NCBI GenBank assembly: GCA_943914475.1
Contig: CALUCE010000004.1
Span: 1-64,000, forward strand
DNA length: 64,000 bases
DNA from: an uncultured Anaerococcus sp.
GTDB taxonomy: Bacteria; Bacillota; Clostridia; Tissierellales; Peptoniphilaceae
Reading direction: 5' to 3'
Below the pieces are notes generated by a model. That model ran no database searches and was not told where the DNA came from. It was given only the letters and a program-made list of their open reading frames with translations. Made by a program: the position numbers and the translations under genes. Within the stretch, counting starts at the first letter, position 1, and each line of letters opens with the position of its first letter. Below are positions 33,460 to 42,792 of the stretch, piece by piece.

Positions 33460-34336
33460 TTCAAATACCATTAGAGAAAGCCTAAACAAGGAAAGGGAAG
33501 TTGAATATAGCGATAAGCTTAGCAAAAAAAGAGTTTGGACTGCAGTGGTTATGGTCATCACCTTTGTCTTTGTCCTATATGTCTATATCCACGGGTCTAT
33601 GATAGCTGACTCATCCTTAAGCTCAGACTTTGGCCATAAGCTAATGGGACCAAGCACAAACCATATTTTTGGGACAGACCATGCAGGGCGTGATATGTAC
33701 CTAAGGACCATAAAGGGACTTTCCACCTCTATAAAGGTAGGTTTTATAGGAAGTCTTGCAAGTCTTATCATTTCTATAATTTTCTGTCTACTTTTGGTGA
33801 TAGGAGGAAAAAAGACCGACACCCTTGTAAACTTTTTGATAGATGGATTTTTATCCATCCCTCATATGATGTTTCTAATTCTTATTTCTGTAGCCGTGGG
33901 CAGGGGAATTAGGGGAGTTATAATAGGTCTTGCTTTAACTCACTGGACCAGCCTTACCCGTATTTTAAGGTCAGAAATTTTAGAGCTAATGGATCAAAAC
34001 TACATACAAATTTCCAAAGCCATGGGCAAGAGTGACTTTTATATATTTAAAAACCATATCTTGCCCCATATCCTGCCACAGATGATTGTGGGACTAGTAC
34101 TCCTCTTTCCCCACGCCATCCTTCATGAGGCAAGCATTACATTTTTAGGTTTTGGACTTTCGCTTTCTACCCCAGCCATAGGGATAATCCTCCAAGAAAG
34201 CATGAAGTATATAAGTACAGGTCATCTATACTTGGCCTTGTTCCCAGGCATTATGCTCGTTTTTCTTGTTTTGTGTGTAAATAAACTTGGCGAAAGTTTA
34301 AAAAGTTTTATAGACCCAAATGAACTACATAGGTGA
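33449..34336 (+). CDS. ABC transporter permease (NikC/DppC type)
   Basis: A 295-residue permease with the DppC/NikC features: an N-terminal membrane helix, HIFGTDHAGRDMYLRTIKGLSTSIKVG, and the EAA loop YIQISKAMGKSDFYIFKNHILPHILPQ. It partners the preceding permease in the importer. Start and end overlap both neighbours, as expected for a tightly coupled transporter operon. Confidence 0.88.
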   Translation: MKINSNTIRESLNKEREVEYSDKLSKKRVWTAVVMVITFVFVLYVYIHGSMIADSSLSSDFGHKLMGPSTNHIFGTDHAGRDMYLRTIKGLSTSIKVGFIGSLASLIISIIFCLLLVIGGKKTDTLVNFLIDGFLSIPHMMFLILISVAVGRGIRGVIIGLALTHWTSLTRILRSEILELMDQNYIQISKAMGKSDFYIFKNHILPHILPQMIVGLVLLFPHAILHEASITFLGFGLSLSTPAIGIILQESMKYISTGHLYLALFPGIMLVFLVLCVNKLGESLKSFIDPNELHR

Positions 34337-34340
34337 TAGT

Positions 34341-35123
34341 ATGTTATTAGAAGTTAAAAATTTAAATGTATCCTTTGAACAATATACAAGCTTTTTCAAA
34401 AAGAGAATAGTCCATGTGGTAGATGATTTATCTTTGGATTTAAAAGAAGGAGAAGTCCTTGCTATTTTTGGAGCCTCAGGATCTGGAAAAAGTATTTTGG
34501 CCCATGCTATCTTAGGCCTACTTCCTTACAATGCCATAGTTTCTGGAGATATTTCATATAAGGGAAGCCCCTTGACCAAGGCTAGACTTAAAAACTACTA
34601 TGGCAAGGAAATTTCCTTTATACCCCAAACTGTAAATTCCTTAAATCCACTCTTAAAGGTAGGAAAGCAGAGCTCCTATACAGCAAAAAAAGAAGATGTT
34701 TTAAAAGTTTACCAGTCTTTTAGCTTAGATAAGGAAGTGATGGACCTTTATCCCCATGAACTATCTGGAGGCATGATGAGGAGGGTTTTGGTTTCTGATG
34801 CTATCTTAAGCGATTCAAAGTTAATAATAGCTGATGAGCCAACACCTGGTATGGATGAGGCAAGCAGCCAAAAAATTATAGGCTATTTTAAATCCTTAAA
34901 AGAAAGAAATAAATCTGCTCTTTTGATAACCCATGACATAGAAATGGCCATGGAATGTGCAGATAGGATTGCCTTTTTCTATAATGGGACCATTATAGAA
35001 GTGGCAAGTCTTTCTCAGCTAGCAAAAGGTGGAGCAGGCTTGGTAGAGCCATACTCAAGGGCCTTATTTAGGGCTCTTCCTGAAAATGGCTTTAATCCAA
35101 TCAAGGAGGGGGATTTATGTTAG
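34341..35123 (+). CDS. ABC transporter ATP-binding protein (NikD/DppD type)
   Basis: An ATPase of about 260 residues. Visible: Walker A GASGSGKS, Q-loop IPQTVNSLNPLL, signature LSGGMMRR and Walker B LIIADEPTPGMD. The start at ATG 34341, after GGTGAT, is preferred over one seven codons upstream that overlaps the permease gene. It pairs with the shorter ATPase that follows. Confidence 0.88.
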   Translation: MLLEVKNLNVSFEQYTSFFKKRIVHVVDDLSLDLKEGEVLAIFGASGSGKSILAHAILGLLPYNAIVSGDISYKGSPLTKARLKNYYGKEISFIPQTVNSLNPLLKVGKQSSYTAKKEDVLKVYQSFSLDKEVMDLYPHELSGGMMRRVLVSDAILSDSKLIIADEPTPGMDEASSQKIIGYFKSLKERNKSALLITHDIEMAMECADRIAFFYNGTIIEVASLSQLAKGGAGLVEPYSRALFRALPENGFNPIKEGDLC

Positions 35124-35734
35124 AAGTAAAAAACTTATCTTTCTCCTACGGTAAAAAAGAAATACTGAAAGGTTTTAACCTGGACTTAAGACCAGGAGAG
35201 CTTGTTATAATAACAGCCCCATCGGGATATGGAAAATCTACCCTGGGTAAGCTTATAGGAGGCTATTTAAAGGCTGATGCGGGAGAAGTTTGTGTCGACG
35301 GAAAGGACATAAGGTCTTACCAGGGCTACAAACCTGTCCAAATGGCCTTCCAACACCCGGAAAAATCCATAAACGATAGGTGGAAGATAGGAAAAATTTT
35401 AAATGAAGGCTGGGATGTAAATAGGGATGTTATGGAAAAATTTGGAATCAAAGACTATTGGTTAGAAAAGTATCCCCAAGAGCTATCTGGAGGAGAGCTT
35501 CAAAGGGTTTGCCTGGCAAGGATTATGTCAGATAAAACCAAATACCTTGTCCTTGATGAGATAACCACCATGGTAGATGCCATAAGCCAAGTTCAGCTTT
35601 TTGAAGTCCTAGAACACTTTAGGACAAAACACGGCATGGGGATGATTTTAATCTCCCACAACAAGGGACTTATAAAAAAGCTAGACGGAAGGCTTATAAA
35701 GCTAGAAGAGCATCAAAATTTAAAAATAAATTAA
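35117..35734 (+). CDS. ABC transporter ATP-binding protein (NikE/DppF type, short)
   Basis: A 205-residue ATPase with Walker A APSGYGKS, Q-loop AFQHPEKSIN, signature LSGGELQR and Walker B YLVLDEITTMVD. It lacks the extra C-terminal oligopeptide-binding region found in DppF-type proteins of about 300 residues, as is common in dedicated nickel systems. It overlaps the previous ATPase by seven bases and ends the lar-nickel operon. Confidence 0.87.
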   Translation: MLEVKNLSFSYGKKEILKGFNLDLRPGELVIITAPSGYGKSTLGKLIGGYLKADAGEVCVDGKDIRSYQGYKPVQMAFQHPEKSINDRWKIGKILNEGWDVNRDVMEKFGIKDYWLEKYPQELSGGELQRVCLARIMSDKTKYLVLDEITTMVDAISQVQLFEVLEHFRTKHGMGMILISHNKGLIKKLDGRLIKLEEHQNLKIN

Positions 35735-35765
35735 ATTTTAATCAATGAAATGAATAGATATTAAA

Positions 35766-35795
35766 AATGGCTTATTTTCAAGATAAGTCATTTTT
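35766..35795 (+). terminator. Terminator of the lar-nickel operon
   Basis: AATGGCTTAT (35766-35775) pairs with ATAAGTCATT (35783-35792) through one G-U pair, followed by T residues. Confidence 0.8.
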
Positions 35796-36019
35796 CTTTT
35801 AAAAAATGCCTATAAACAAGGAATATGGCCTTTAAATCAAGATCTAAGTTTTTTAAAAGTATATTATCTCAAAACAAAAGTTATTAATAAAAATAAGGCA
35901 AGTACAGATAATCACAATAGAAAGTTGCAATAAAAATAACAAAAAACTTTGCGATGAAGCATTTTTATGTTATACTTGTAAAGCATTGATTTTTATTCAG
36001 AAAGGAGATAAATAGAAAA

Positions 36020-37243
36020 TTGGATAAAAAGTTCAAATTAGGACTGATACCAAAGATCATCATAGCTATTGCTCTTGGTGTTATTGTTGGTAAATATTGT
36101 CCAGAAGTCGTTGTTAGAATTGCGGTAACATTTTCATCAATTTTTGGTTCCTTCTTAAACTTCATTATACCGCTAATGATAATTGGTTTTGTAACCAAAG
36201 GAATCGCAGATCTTGGTGAAGGAGCAGGTAAGTTGTTGGGAGTAACAGTTTTAATATCTTATCTTTCAACAATAATCGGAGGATCTCTATCTTACGGAAT
36301 GGCAAACGCTATTTTCCCTAAATTCCTAAACGCTGACTTGATTAACAATATTCAAGAAGCAAGTGAAATAGTAGTAGATCCATTCTTTGAAGTACCTATC
36401 ACACCATTCTTTGATGTAACAAGCGCTATCATATTCGCATTTATGCTTGGTATATCAGTTTCATGGTTAAGAAGCCATGGTAAAGGAAAGTATACATACG
36501 AAATAATAGGGGATTTCAACCTTATTATTACTAAGGTTCTAGAGGTAGCTATAGTTCCTCTTCTACCATTCTACATTTTTGGAAACTTCTCAAAAATGTC
36601 ATTTACAGGATCTGTAGAGGCAGTTTTATCTATATTCTGGAAGATATTCCTATGTATCATAGCCCTACACTTGATTTATGTTTCTGTTATGTTTATCATT
36701 TCAGGATCATACACAGGAAAGAATCCTGGGAAACTTATCAAAAACCAAATCAGAGGTTATTTAACAGCAGTTGGTACCCAATCATCAGTAGCAACTATTC
36801 CAGTTAACCTTGAATGTGCTGACTCTAACGGAGTTTCAAAAGACATAGCTGACTTTGTTATCCCTCTAGGAGCTACAGTACACATGCCAGGTTCTATGAT
36901 AACCATCACAGCTTGTACCTTTACAATTTTAACTATGTACGGTATGGATCACTCTTACCTACTAATACTTAAATTTGCATCTATCCTAGGTATAGCTATG
37001 GTTGCAGCTCCAGGAGCACCAGGTGGAGCAGTAATGAGTGCTCTTCCATTCCTACCAGTTGTAGGTATAGCTACAGACTCACCAATGGCGTCCTTATTGA
37101 TAACCCTATACTTGACACAAGACTCCTTTGGAACAGCAGCAAATATCTCAGGAGATAATGCTATAGCAGTTGCAGTAGATAAGATCTACAACAGAAAAAT
37201 AATGAAAAACAAGGATTGGAAACCAAGTCCAATAAAAGAATAA
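36020..37243 (+). CDS. Dicarboxylate/amino acid:cation symporter (SstT-like)
   Basis: A 407-residue DAACS-family carrier starting with TTG, about 12 bases after AAAGGAG. Family motifs: FIIPLMIIGFVTKGIADLGEGAGKLLG, GTQSSVATIPVNLECA, FVIPLGATVHMPGSMITIT and AAPGAPGGAVMSALPFLPVVGI. The sequence is distinct from the aspartate-operon symporter at 7916 and closer in style to serine/threonine or uncharacterised DAACS members. It stands alone between two terminators. Confidence 0.86.
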   Translation: MDKKFKLGLIPKIIIAIALGVIVGKYCPEVVVRIAVTFSSIFGSFLNFIIPLMIIGFVTKGIADLGEGAGKLLGVTVLISYLSTIIGGSLSYGMANAIFPKFLNADLINNIQEASEIVVDPFFEVPITPFFDVTSAIIFAFMLGISVSWLRSHGKGKYTYEIIGDFNLIITKVLEVAIVPLLPFYIFGNFSKMSFTGSVEAVLSIFWKIFLCIIALHLIYVSVMFIISGSYTGKNPGKLIKNQIRGYLTAVGTQSSVATIPVNLECADSNGVSKDIADFVIPLGATVHMPGSMITITACTFTILTMYGMDHSYLLILKFASILGIAMVAAPGAPGGAVMSALPFLPVVGIATDSPMASLLITLYLTQDSFGTAANISGDNAIAVAVDKIYNRKIMKNKDWKPSPIKE

Positions 37244-37280
37244 GTTAATTTTTCTAAGATTTCATAATAATGACATATAA

Positions 37281-37317
37281 AATAATGCCCAAGCTAAAAC
37301 TTGAGGCATTATTTTTT
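37281..37317 (+). terminator. Terminator after the SstT-like gene
   Basis: AATAATGCC (37281-37289) and GGCATTATT (37305-37313) form a 9-bp stem extended by AAG / CTT inside, followed by T. Confidence 0.85.
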
Positions 37318-37352
37318 ATGCAAAAAAATAGCCCCTAGGCCAATAATTTTTT

Positions 37353-37886
37353 CTAGCTAGGGTGCAGTCTAATATTTTTAATTCTTTCTTCTCTGGTAAA
37401 TATATGGTCCAAAAGAGCAAAGTAGGAGTCGGGGGATTTTCCATCATTTAAACTCATTAGTTCAAACTGGGTATCGTACCAATCGATAAGAACTTCCTTG
37501 GACTTAAAGCCTAAGCTTTCATAAAAGGATTTTCTCCTTATCCTTTGCTGGTTGTTAGGACTTGTTTTATCGATAGGTTCTATTTCTATAATATAGGGAC
37601 TGCCATCATCTAGCTTTTTTAAAGCCTTTGAACCTATAGATTTTTCCCTAAAGTCTTTCTTAATAGCAAAATAATCTATCAAGGTGGATTTTTTGTTTGT
37701 TAAGAGGATAAAGAAACCCGCAAAGTCTCCCTGGTAGATTATAGAGAGGATCTTGCACTTTTCTTTTTCAAGCAAGTCTTTTAACTGTGAAAAAGACCTT
37801 CTTTCAATCTTAGGAAAAGCCTCTAAATAAAGCTTTTTTATTTCTTCTATGTATTTTTTATAATTATTATCAAAAGTTAAACTCAT
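37353..37886 (-). CDS. GNAT-like N-acetyltransferase
   Basis: A protein of about 177 residues with a GNAT-like core. Visible are FAGFFILLTNKKSTLIDYFAIKKDFREKSIGSKALKKL (the acetyl-CoA loop, weaker than usual) and RRKSFYESLGFKSKEVLIDWYDTQFELMSL near the end. The start is uncertain: an ATG at 37910 has no ribosome binding site, while the ATG at 37886 has AGAGG 13 bases upstream. No neighbour suggests a substrate. Confidence 0.7.
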   Translation of the reverse strand: MSLTFDNNYKKYIEEIKKLYLEAFPKIERRSFSQLKDLLEKEKCKILSIIYQGDFAGFFILLTNKKSTLIDYFAIKKDFREKSIGSKALKKLDDGSPYIIEIEPIDKTSPNNQQRIRRKSFYESLGFKSKEVLIDWYDTQFELMSLNDGKSPDSYFALLDHIFTREERIKNIRLHPS

Positions 37887-38003
37887 GAAATATATAATAC
37901 CTCTTTGCATTTTTAATTCAAATTCTGTATAATATCCTTATTGTTATAATTATTACTAACTTTATATAATTATGAGAGTAATTCAATCACATGGAGGATT
38001 TTT

Positions 38004-39317
38004 ATGGATATTTTTGTAATAGGCTTTGCCTTGTTTGCCATGTTCTTTGGGGCGGGAAACTTAATTTTTCCACCTTCTTTGGGCCATGCTTATGGGTCCT
38101 TGTGGCTTTTGTCAGGGCTAGCATTCTCATTTATGGCCGTTGGCCTTACTATTTTAAGTCTTATAAGTGTAGCTAGAAAACGTGGAGATATGTTTGTCTT
38201 TACATCTATGGCAGGAAAAAGACTTTCCAAGGTTATTATTTTGGTGGTTTTATCTTGTGTTGGACCCCTAAACGCCATGCCTAGGACTTCTGCTACTACT
38301 ATGGAAATTTTTGAGGCCATTGGTTTTAAGATTAATCCCCTTATCTTTTCTCTAATATTTTTCGGCTTTGTAATATTTTTTGCTTTAAGGGAAAATTCAG
38401 TAGTGGATATGATTGGAAAATTTATGACTCCAATCCTACTCATATCTTTGGCTATACTTTTCTTGGCGGGCATAATAAAACCCATAGGACCAATTTCTCA
38501 AATGGATATCCAAGCTACGGAAGTTGTGGGCTCTTCTATGATAGAAGGCTACAATACCATGGACTCTCTTGCGACCCTTGCCTTTACCATAGTTATAGTA
38601 AAAAGCTTGACTGCCAAGGGTTATAAGGAAGATTTGATCAAAAAGACCATCCAAGCTTCCTTGATAGCAGTTGTATTTTTATCTATAGTTTACATAGGTT
38701 TGGCCTATCTTGGGGCGACCACTTCATCTCTTGTTGACAGAGAATTTTCAAGAGTTGATCTTTTGATCTTTATAGCCGATAGTTTGATAGGGGATATAGG
38801 GAAATTAGTCCTTGGTCTTGCCATGATGATGGCATGTTTTACTACAGCCACAGGACTTGCTACTTCCATATCTGAAATATTTTCAGATTTTACCAACAAA
38901 AAAGTTTCCTATAGGGCAGCCGTGATTTTTGCTTGTATGCTTTCTGCCATACTTTCAGTATTTGGTGTAGAAAACATAGTAAAACTTGCAGTTCCTCTTT
39001 TGGTATTTATCTATCCATTGATTATTCTTTTGGTTATCTTTAACCTTTTTGATGATAAGATTGATCCTACTATAGTCAAGGCATCTTTTATAGTTGTTAC
39101 CATAATCTGCCTAATCCATGCCATTAAGGATATGATAAACACTATAGGTCAAGTCTTTAACCTAGATATGGGTATTTGGCAAAAACTTGCCGATAGTTTA
39201 GGAATTCTGGTAGGTCAGCTTCCTTTTGATGATTTAGGCTTTCCTTGGATACTTCCCTTTATCATCACTCTTATAGTAAGCTTTATCTATACTAGGGTAA
39301 GAAAATCTAAAGCTTAA
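38004..39317 (+). CDS. brnQ: Branched-chain amino acid transporter (BrnQ/LIVCS family)
   Basis: A 437-residue membrane carrier that imports leucine, isoleucine and valine with Na+ or H+. The family opening is clear (FALFAMFFGAGNLIFPPSLGHAYG), followed by about twelve hydrophobic segments. A late HAIKDM and FDDLGFPWILPFIITLI stretch fits the BrnQ C-terminus. The ATG follows a GGAGG site. It is a monocistronic unit ending in a terminator. Uptake of branched-chain acids suits an amino-acid fermenter. Confidence 0.92.
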   Translation: MDIFVIGFALFAMFFGAGNLIFPPSLGHAYGSLWLLSGLAFSFMAVGLTILSLISVARKRGDMFVFTSMAGKRLSKVIILVVLSCVGPLNAMPRTSATTMEIFEAIGFKINPLIFSLIFFGFVIFFALRENSVVDMIGKFMTPILLISLAILFLAGIIKPIGPISQMDIQATEVVGSSMIEGYNTMDSLATLAFTIVIVKSLTAKGYKEDLIKKTIQASLIAVVFLSIVYIGLAYLGATTSSLVDREFSRVDLLIFIADSLIGDIGKLVLGLAMMMACFTTATGLATSISEIFSDFTNKKVSYRAAVIFACMLSAILSVFGVENIVKLAVPLLVFIYPLIILLVIFNLFDDKIDPTIVKASFIVVTIICLIHAIKDMINTIGQVFNLDMGIWQKLADSLGILVGQLPFDDLGFPWILPFIITLIVSFIYTRVRKSKA

Positions 39318-39330
39318 GATAAAATAATTT

Positions 39331-39354
39331 AGCCATCTTCAGGGTGGCTTTTTT
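39331..39354 (+). terminator. Terminator after brnQ
   Basis: AGCCATC pairs with GGTGGCT around a short loop, followed by six T. Confidence 0.8.
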
Positions 39355-39417
39355 ATATGACAAGAATTATCTCTTCATGTAAAATAAGATTATTAGAAAA
39401 GTAAAGTGAGGTTTGTG

Positions 39418-40770
39418 ATGAAAAGTCAACTAGATTTATTAAATGATGATATAAAAAAATCTTTGATAAAACTCTCCATTCCCCTAACCCTTACTGCCTT
39501 TGTCCAAATGACCTACAACCTAGTAGATACTATTTGGATAGGTAGGTTGGGTACAGATGCAGTGGCGGCTGTGGGTGTATCTTCTTTTATAATATGGCTT
39601 GCAAATTCTATTGGCTTTATACCAAAAATTGGTATGGGGGTCTACTCTTCCCAGGCCATAGGCAAGAATGATAAGAAAGATGCGACAAAAATTTTGACTA
39701 ATGGCTATCTTCAGTCTCTAGCCATCTCCCTGGTCTTTATGCTTATGGTTTTTATATTTAAGGATGCTTTTATAGGATATTACAAGCTAAACAAGGAAGT
39801 AAATGACCTAACCCAGGCCTATCTAACCATAGTGTCTTTTGGTTTTCCTTTTTTATTTATAAATCCTATGTTCTCTCAGTCCTTTCATTCTATGGGAGAT
39901 TCCATGACTCCCTTTAAGATAAATTGTGTGGGTCTGGTATTTAATATAATAATGGACCCTATCCTTATCTTTGGACTAGGCCCTTTTCCACGCCTGGGTA
40001 TCAGAGGAGCTGCCCTTGCGACAATCTCAGCCCAAGCCCTGGTAAGTCTTATTTTTATTTTTACCATGAGGGCCCAAACAAGTGTCATAGGACAAAGTTT
40101 AAGAGAATTTAGCCTATCTTCCAAGTGGCAGGCAAGGATTTTTAGGCTAGGACTTCCTGCTTCTATCCTAAATACCATCCATGCCCTTATAGCCATTGTT
40201 TTAAATAAATTTATGGCCTACTACGGGGCGACTCCGGTTGCGGTTTACACCATAGGAAGTCAATTAGAATCAATAACATGGATGACAACAGAAGGTTGCC
40301 AGGTGGCTATATCAAGTTTGGTTGCCCAAAACTATGGGGCAGAAGAATACAAGAGGGTTTTAGAATCTACCAAGGAAGGACTAAAGCTTGTTTCTTATAT
40401 AGGAATATTTGCAACTATAGTCCTCTTTGGCTTTAGAAATGTACTATTTGTAGCCTTTGTTCCAGATGATCTTCAAACCATAGCCCTGGGTGCCCAATAT
40501 TTGGCCATACTTTCGGCAAGTGAGCTTTTTATGGCCTTAGAAATAGGGGCTACAGGAGTCTTTAATGGTCTGTCAGATACCAGGACACCAGCCATGATAT
40601 CTGTAATCTTTAACCTAGCAAGGATACCTTTTTCCATCTTCTTTATGAGATATTTTGAAGTCTTGGGAGTGTGGATAGCTATGAGCCTATCTTCAATAAT
40701 AAAGGGAATCTTGTGTCTTGTCTTTTTAAGAGAAAAGATTAATAAGAAAATACGAATACATGTGAAATAA
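39418..40770 (+). CDS. MATE family efflux transporter
   Basis: A membrane protein of about 450 residues with twelve hydrophobic segments in two related halves. MATE features are visible: LSIPLTLTAFVQMTYNLVDTIWIGRLGTDAVAAVGVSS in helix 1-2 and GLVFNIIMDPILIFGLGPFPRLGIRGAALAT in the middle. It exports organic cations or drugs using Na+ or H+. The ATG at 39418 is preferred to a GTG four codons upstream because of a GTGAGGT site. It is a single-gene unit. Confidence 0.9.
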   Translation: MKSQLDLLNDDIKKSLIKLSIPLTLTAFVQMTYNLVDTIWIGRLGTDAVAAVGVSSFIIWLANSIGFIPKIGMGVYSSQAIGKNDKKDATKILTNGYLQSLAISLVFMLMVFIFKDAFIGYYKLNKEVNDLTQAYLTIVSFGFPFLFINPMFSQSFHSMGDSMTPFKINCVGLVFNIIMDPILIFGLGPFPRLGIRGAALATISAQALVSLIFIFTMRAQTSVIGQSLREFSLSSKWQARIFRLGLPASILNTIHALIAIVLNKFMAYYGATPVAVYTIGSQLESITWMTTEGCQVAISSLVAQNYGAEEYKRVLESTKEGLKLVSYIGIFATIVLFGFRNVLFVAFVPDDLQTIALGAQYLAILSASELFMALEIGATGVFNGLSDTRTPAMISVIFNLARIPFSIFFMRYFEVLGVWIAMSLSSIIKGILCLVFLREKINKKIRIHVK

Positions 40771-40775
40771 AAAAG

Positions 40776-40816
40776 AGCTTCTTGCAAAATCATAAATTTC
40801 TTGCAAGAAGCTTTTT
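40776..40816. terminator. Bidirectional terminator
   Basis: AGCTTCTTGCAA (40776-40787) and TTGCAAGAAGCT (40801-40812) form a perfect 12-bp stem, with A-rich sequence before and T after. It serves the MATE gene and the convergent HAD gene. Confidence 0.9.
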
Positions 40817-40820
40817 AACT

Positions 40821-41468
40821 TTAGCTAAGCTCTTTTATATCTATATCTTTTATATCATCAAGAACCACATAGGCTTCTTCTACTATGTGGTCCCATTCTT
40901 TTTCATTGTAAGGGAAGTCTTTTAGGCCACAGGTTTTAAGTCCTGCCTTCTTGGCTGCCTTTATGGCATAGAGAGCATCGTCATAGAGGATGACATTTTC
41001 ATTTTTTTCGTCAAGTTTGTGGCAGGCAAGGCTCCAGAACTCTTCTTCTCCCTTGTTATAAGGGCAAGAATCAGGTGTTATTATAAATTCAAAACAATCT
41101 ATAAGATCAAGCCTTCTAAGGGCGGTTTCCAAAAGCTTTATATCTGTAGAAGATGCTACAGCCATTTCGAAGCCGGCATTTTTTAGCTTGTATAAAATCT
41201 CCTTGGCTCCCTTTTTAGACATAAGGGTGTTTTCGTAAGCATCATAGATAATATGGTCGAAGTAGCTTTTCAAGTCCTCAACACTCATATCTGTTGCTAT
41301 ATTTTGGGAAAGCCACTTAAGCATGGCACCATAGTCTAGGGCCTCTATACTTCCTTTTTCTTCTTTAGTAAGTTTGTAGTTATACTTTTTTAGGATTTCT
41401 TCCAAAGGTTCAGTCCAAATATGCATAGAATCTAATATGGTTCCATCGCAATCAAAAAGTAATTTCAT
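40821..41468 (-). CDS. HAD family hydrolase (phosphatase)
   Basis: A 215-residue haloacid-dehalogenase phosphatase of the phosphoglucomutase/YqaB-like group. Motif I is LLFDCDGTILDS with two aspartates, motif II is AVASSTD, the motif III Lys is around LGLIDCFEFIITPDSCPYNKGE, and motif IV is VILYDDALYAIKAAKKAGL. A helical cap lies between motifs I and II. The sugar-phosphate or nucleotide substrate cannot be inferred, as the neighbours are unrelated transporters. Confidence 0.87.
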   Translation of the reverse strand: MKLLFDCDGTILDSMHIWTEPLEEILKKYNYKLTKEEKGSIEALDYGAMLKWLSQNIATDMSVEDLKSYFDHIIYDAYENTLMSKKGAKEILYKLKNAGFEMAVASSTDIKLLETALRRLDLIDCFEFIITPDSCPYNKGEEEFWSLACHKLDEKNENVILYDDALYAIKAAKKAGLKTCGLKDFPYNEKEWDHIVEEAYVVLDDIKDIDIKELS

Positions 41469-41613
41469 TTTTTCTCCTTATTAGTATTTTATTAATTTAA
41501 GATAGACCCCCTCTTCTTAAAATCAGGACTTTATCTTAACCTAATACATAGTATAACATGAAAAAGAAGGTTTGGATAAGGCTTTTGTGTTATAATCGAT
41601 TCAAGGAGAACTC

Positions 41614-42141
41614 ATGAATATTTATATAGATTTATTTATAACATTTTTCAAAATAGGACTCTTTACCTTTGGTGGGGGCTATGCAATGCTACCACTTTTG
41701 GAAAGAGAAATTGTAGACAAAAAGAATTGGGCTACTAGGGAAGAAATTCTTGACTACTATGCTATTGGTCAAGCAACTCCTGGGATAATAGCTGTAAATA
41801 CATCAACCTTCTGTGGATACTCCAGGGCAGGAAACCTGGGTGGTTTTATTGCCTCACTTGGTTTTATTAGTCCATCCATAATCATCATCACTATTATAGG
41901 GAAGTTTTTAAAAGAATTTTCCCACCTGGCCTTTATACAATACGCCTTTGCAGGAATTAGGGTGGCAGTTTGTGCCCTAGTCTTAAATACTGTAATTAAC
42001 CTTGCTAAGAAAAACGCCAATACCAAGCTTAAATTTGTGGTGTTTTTATTGACCTTTACAGCCATAGCCTTCCTATCAGTTTCGCCTGTCTTGGTGGTAA
42101 TAGCTGTAGGAGTTTTTGGAATTTTGATGGGGAGAAAATAG
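41614..42141 (+). CDS. Chromate transporter family protein, first half
   Basis: A 175-residue short CHR protein with five to six hydrophobic segments. The signature GLFTFGGGYAMLPLLEREIVDKKNWATREEILDYYAIGQATPGIIAVNTSTFCGY is clear. Short CHR proteins come as adjacent pairs with opposite topology that together match one long ChrA. Chromate is the only well-tested substrate; in anaerobes the real anion may differ. The next gene starts at the base after this stop. Confidence 0.9.
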   Translation: MNIYIDLFITFFKIGLFTFGGGYAMLPLLEREIVDKKNWATREEILDYYAIGQATPGIIAVNTSTFCGYSRAGNLGGFIASLGFISPSIIIITIIGKFLKEFSHLAFIQYAFAGIRVAVCALVLNTVINLAKKNANTKLKFVVFLLTFTAIAFLSVSPVLVVIAVGVFGILMGRK

Positions 42142-42702
42142 ATGTTAATTTTAATGTGGGAATTTTTTAAAACAGGACTTTTTGCCGTAGGTGGGGGACT
42201 AGCCACCATACCATTTTTACAGGATATGGCAGATAATTATGACTGGTTTACCAACGAAGAGCTTCTTGATATGATAGCTGTTTCAGAATCAACTCCAGGA
42301 GCTATAGGGATAAACTGTGCAACCTATGCAGGCTACAAGGCCTATGGTCCTCTAGGGGGAATCCTTGCAACTATCTCTCTTATAGCACCAGCAATAATTA
42401 TTATACTTATGATATGTAGGGCCATGGCCAAGTTTAAAAGCTCGAAGATGGTAGATGATATGTTCCAAATGCTAAGACCAGCTACAGCAGGCCTTATCTT
42501 TGGTGCCATGTTCTCGGTTATGGTTTTAACCTTATTAAGCATAAACCTTTACCAAAAAACAGGAAATTTCCTCGATATGTTCAAGTTTTTAGAAATAGGA
42601 CTTTTCCTAGGTTTCCTTATTGTTTTAAGAAAATTTGAAAAAATTAATCCAATTTTGATAATAGTCATAGGGGCCATCCTTGGTATGGTCTTTAAATTAT
42701 AA
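42142..42702 (+). CDS. Chromate transporter family protein, second half
   Basis: The 186-residue partner of the preceding CHR protein. The homologous signature reads GLFAVGGGLATIPFLQDMADNYDWFTNEELLDMIAVSESTPGAIGINCATYAGY. It begins with no gap after the first gene and is expected to work with it as one transporter. A long hairpin terminator follows. Confidence 0.9.
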   Translation: MLILMWEFFKTGLFAVGGGLATIPFLQDMADNYDWFTNEELLDMIAVSESTPGAIGINCATYAGYKAYGPLGGILATISLIAPAIIIILMICRAMAKFKSSKMVDDMFQMLRPATAGLIFGAMFSVMVLTLLSINLYQKTGNFLDMFKFLEIGLFLGFLIVLRKFEKINPILIIVIGAILGMVFKL

Positions 42703-42711
42703 AATAAAAAG

Positions 42712-42769
42712 ATGCAGCTAGATATGATAATCACCTTAGTGAATCATAGCTAGTCCTGCATATTTTTTT
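42712..42769. terminator. Long hairpin terminator after the chromate transporter pair
   Basis: ATGCAG...CTGCAT, CTAG...CTAG and ATGAT...ATCAT pair in one long arm of about 50 bases, followed by seven T. It lies between convergent genes. Confidence 0.85.
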
Positions 42770-42792
42770 GTTTCAACCTATATTATTTATTT

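Noticed and set aside
41614..42702. Split chrA as a frameshifted gene
   Set aside because: Short CHR proteins normally occur as adjacent pairs; both halves have their own signature and start.
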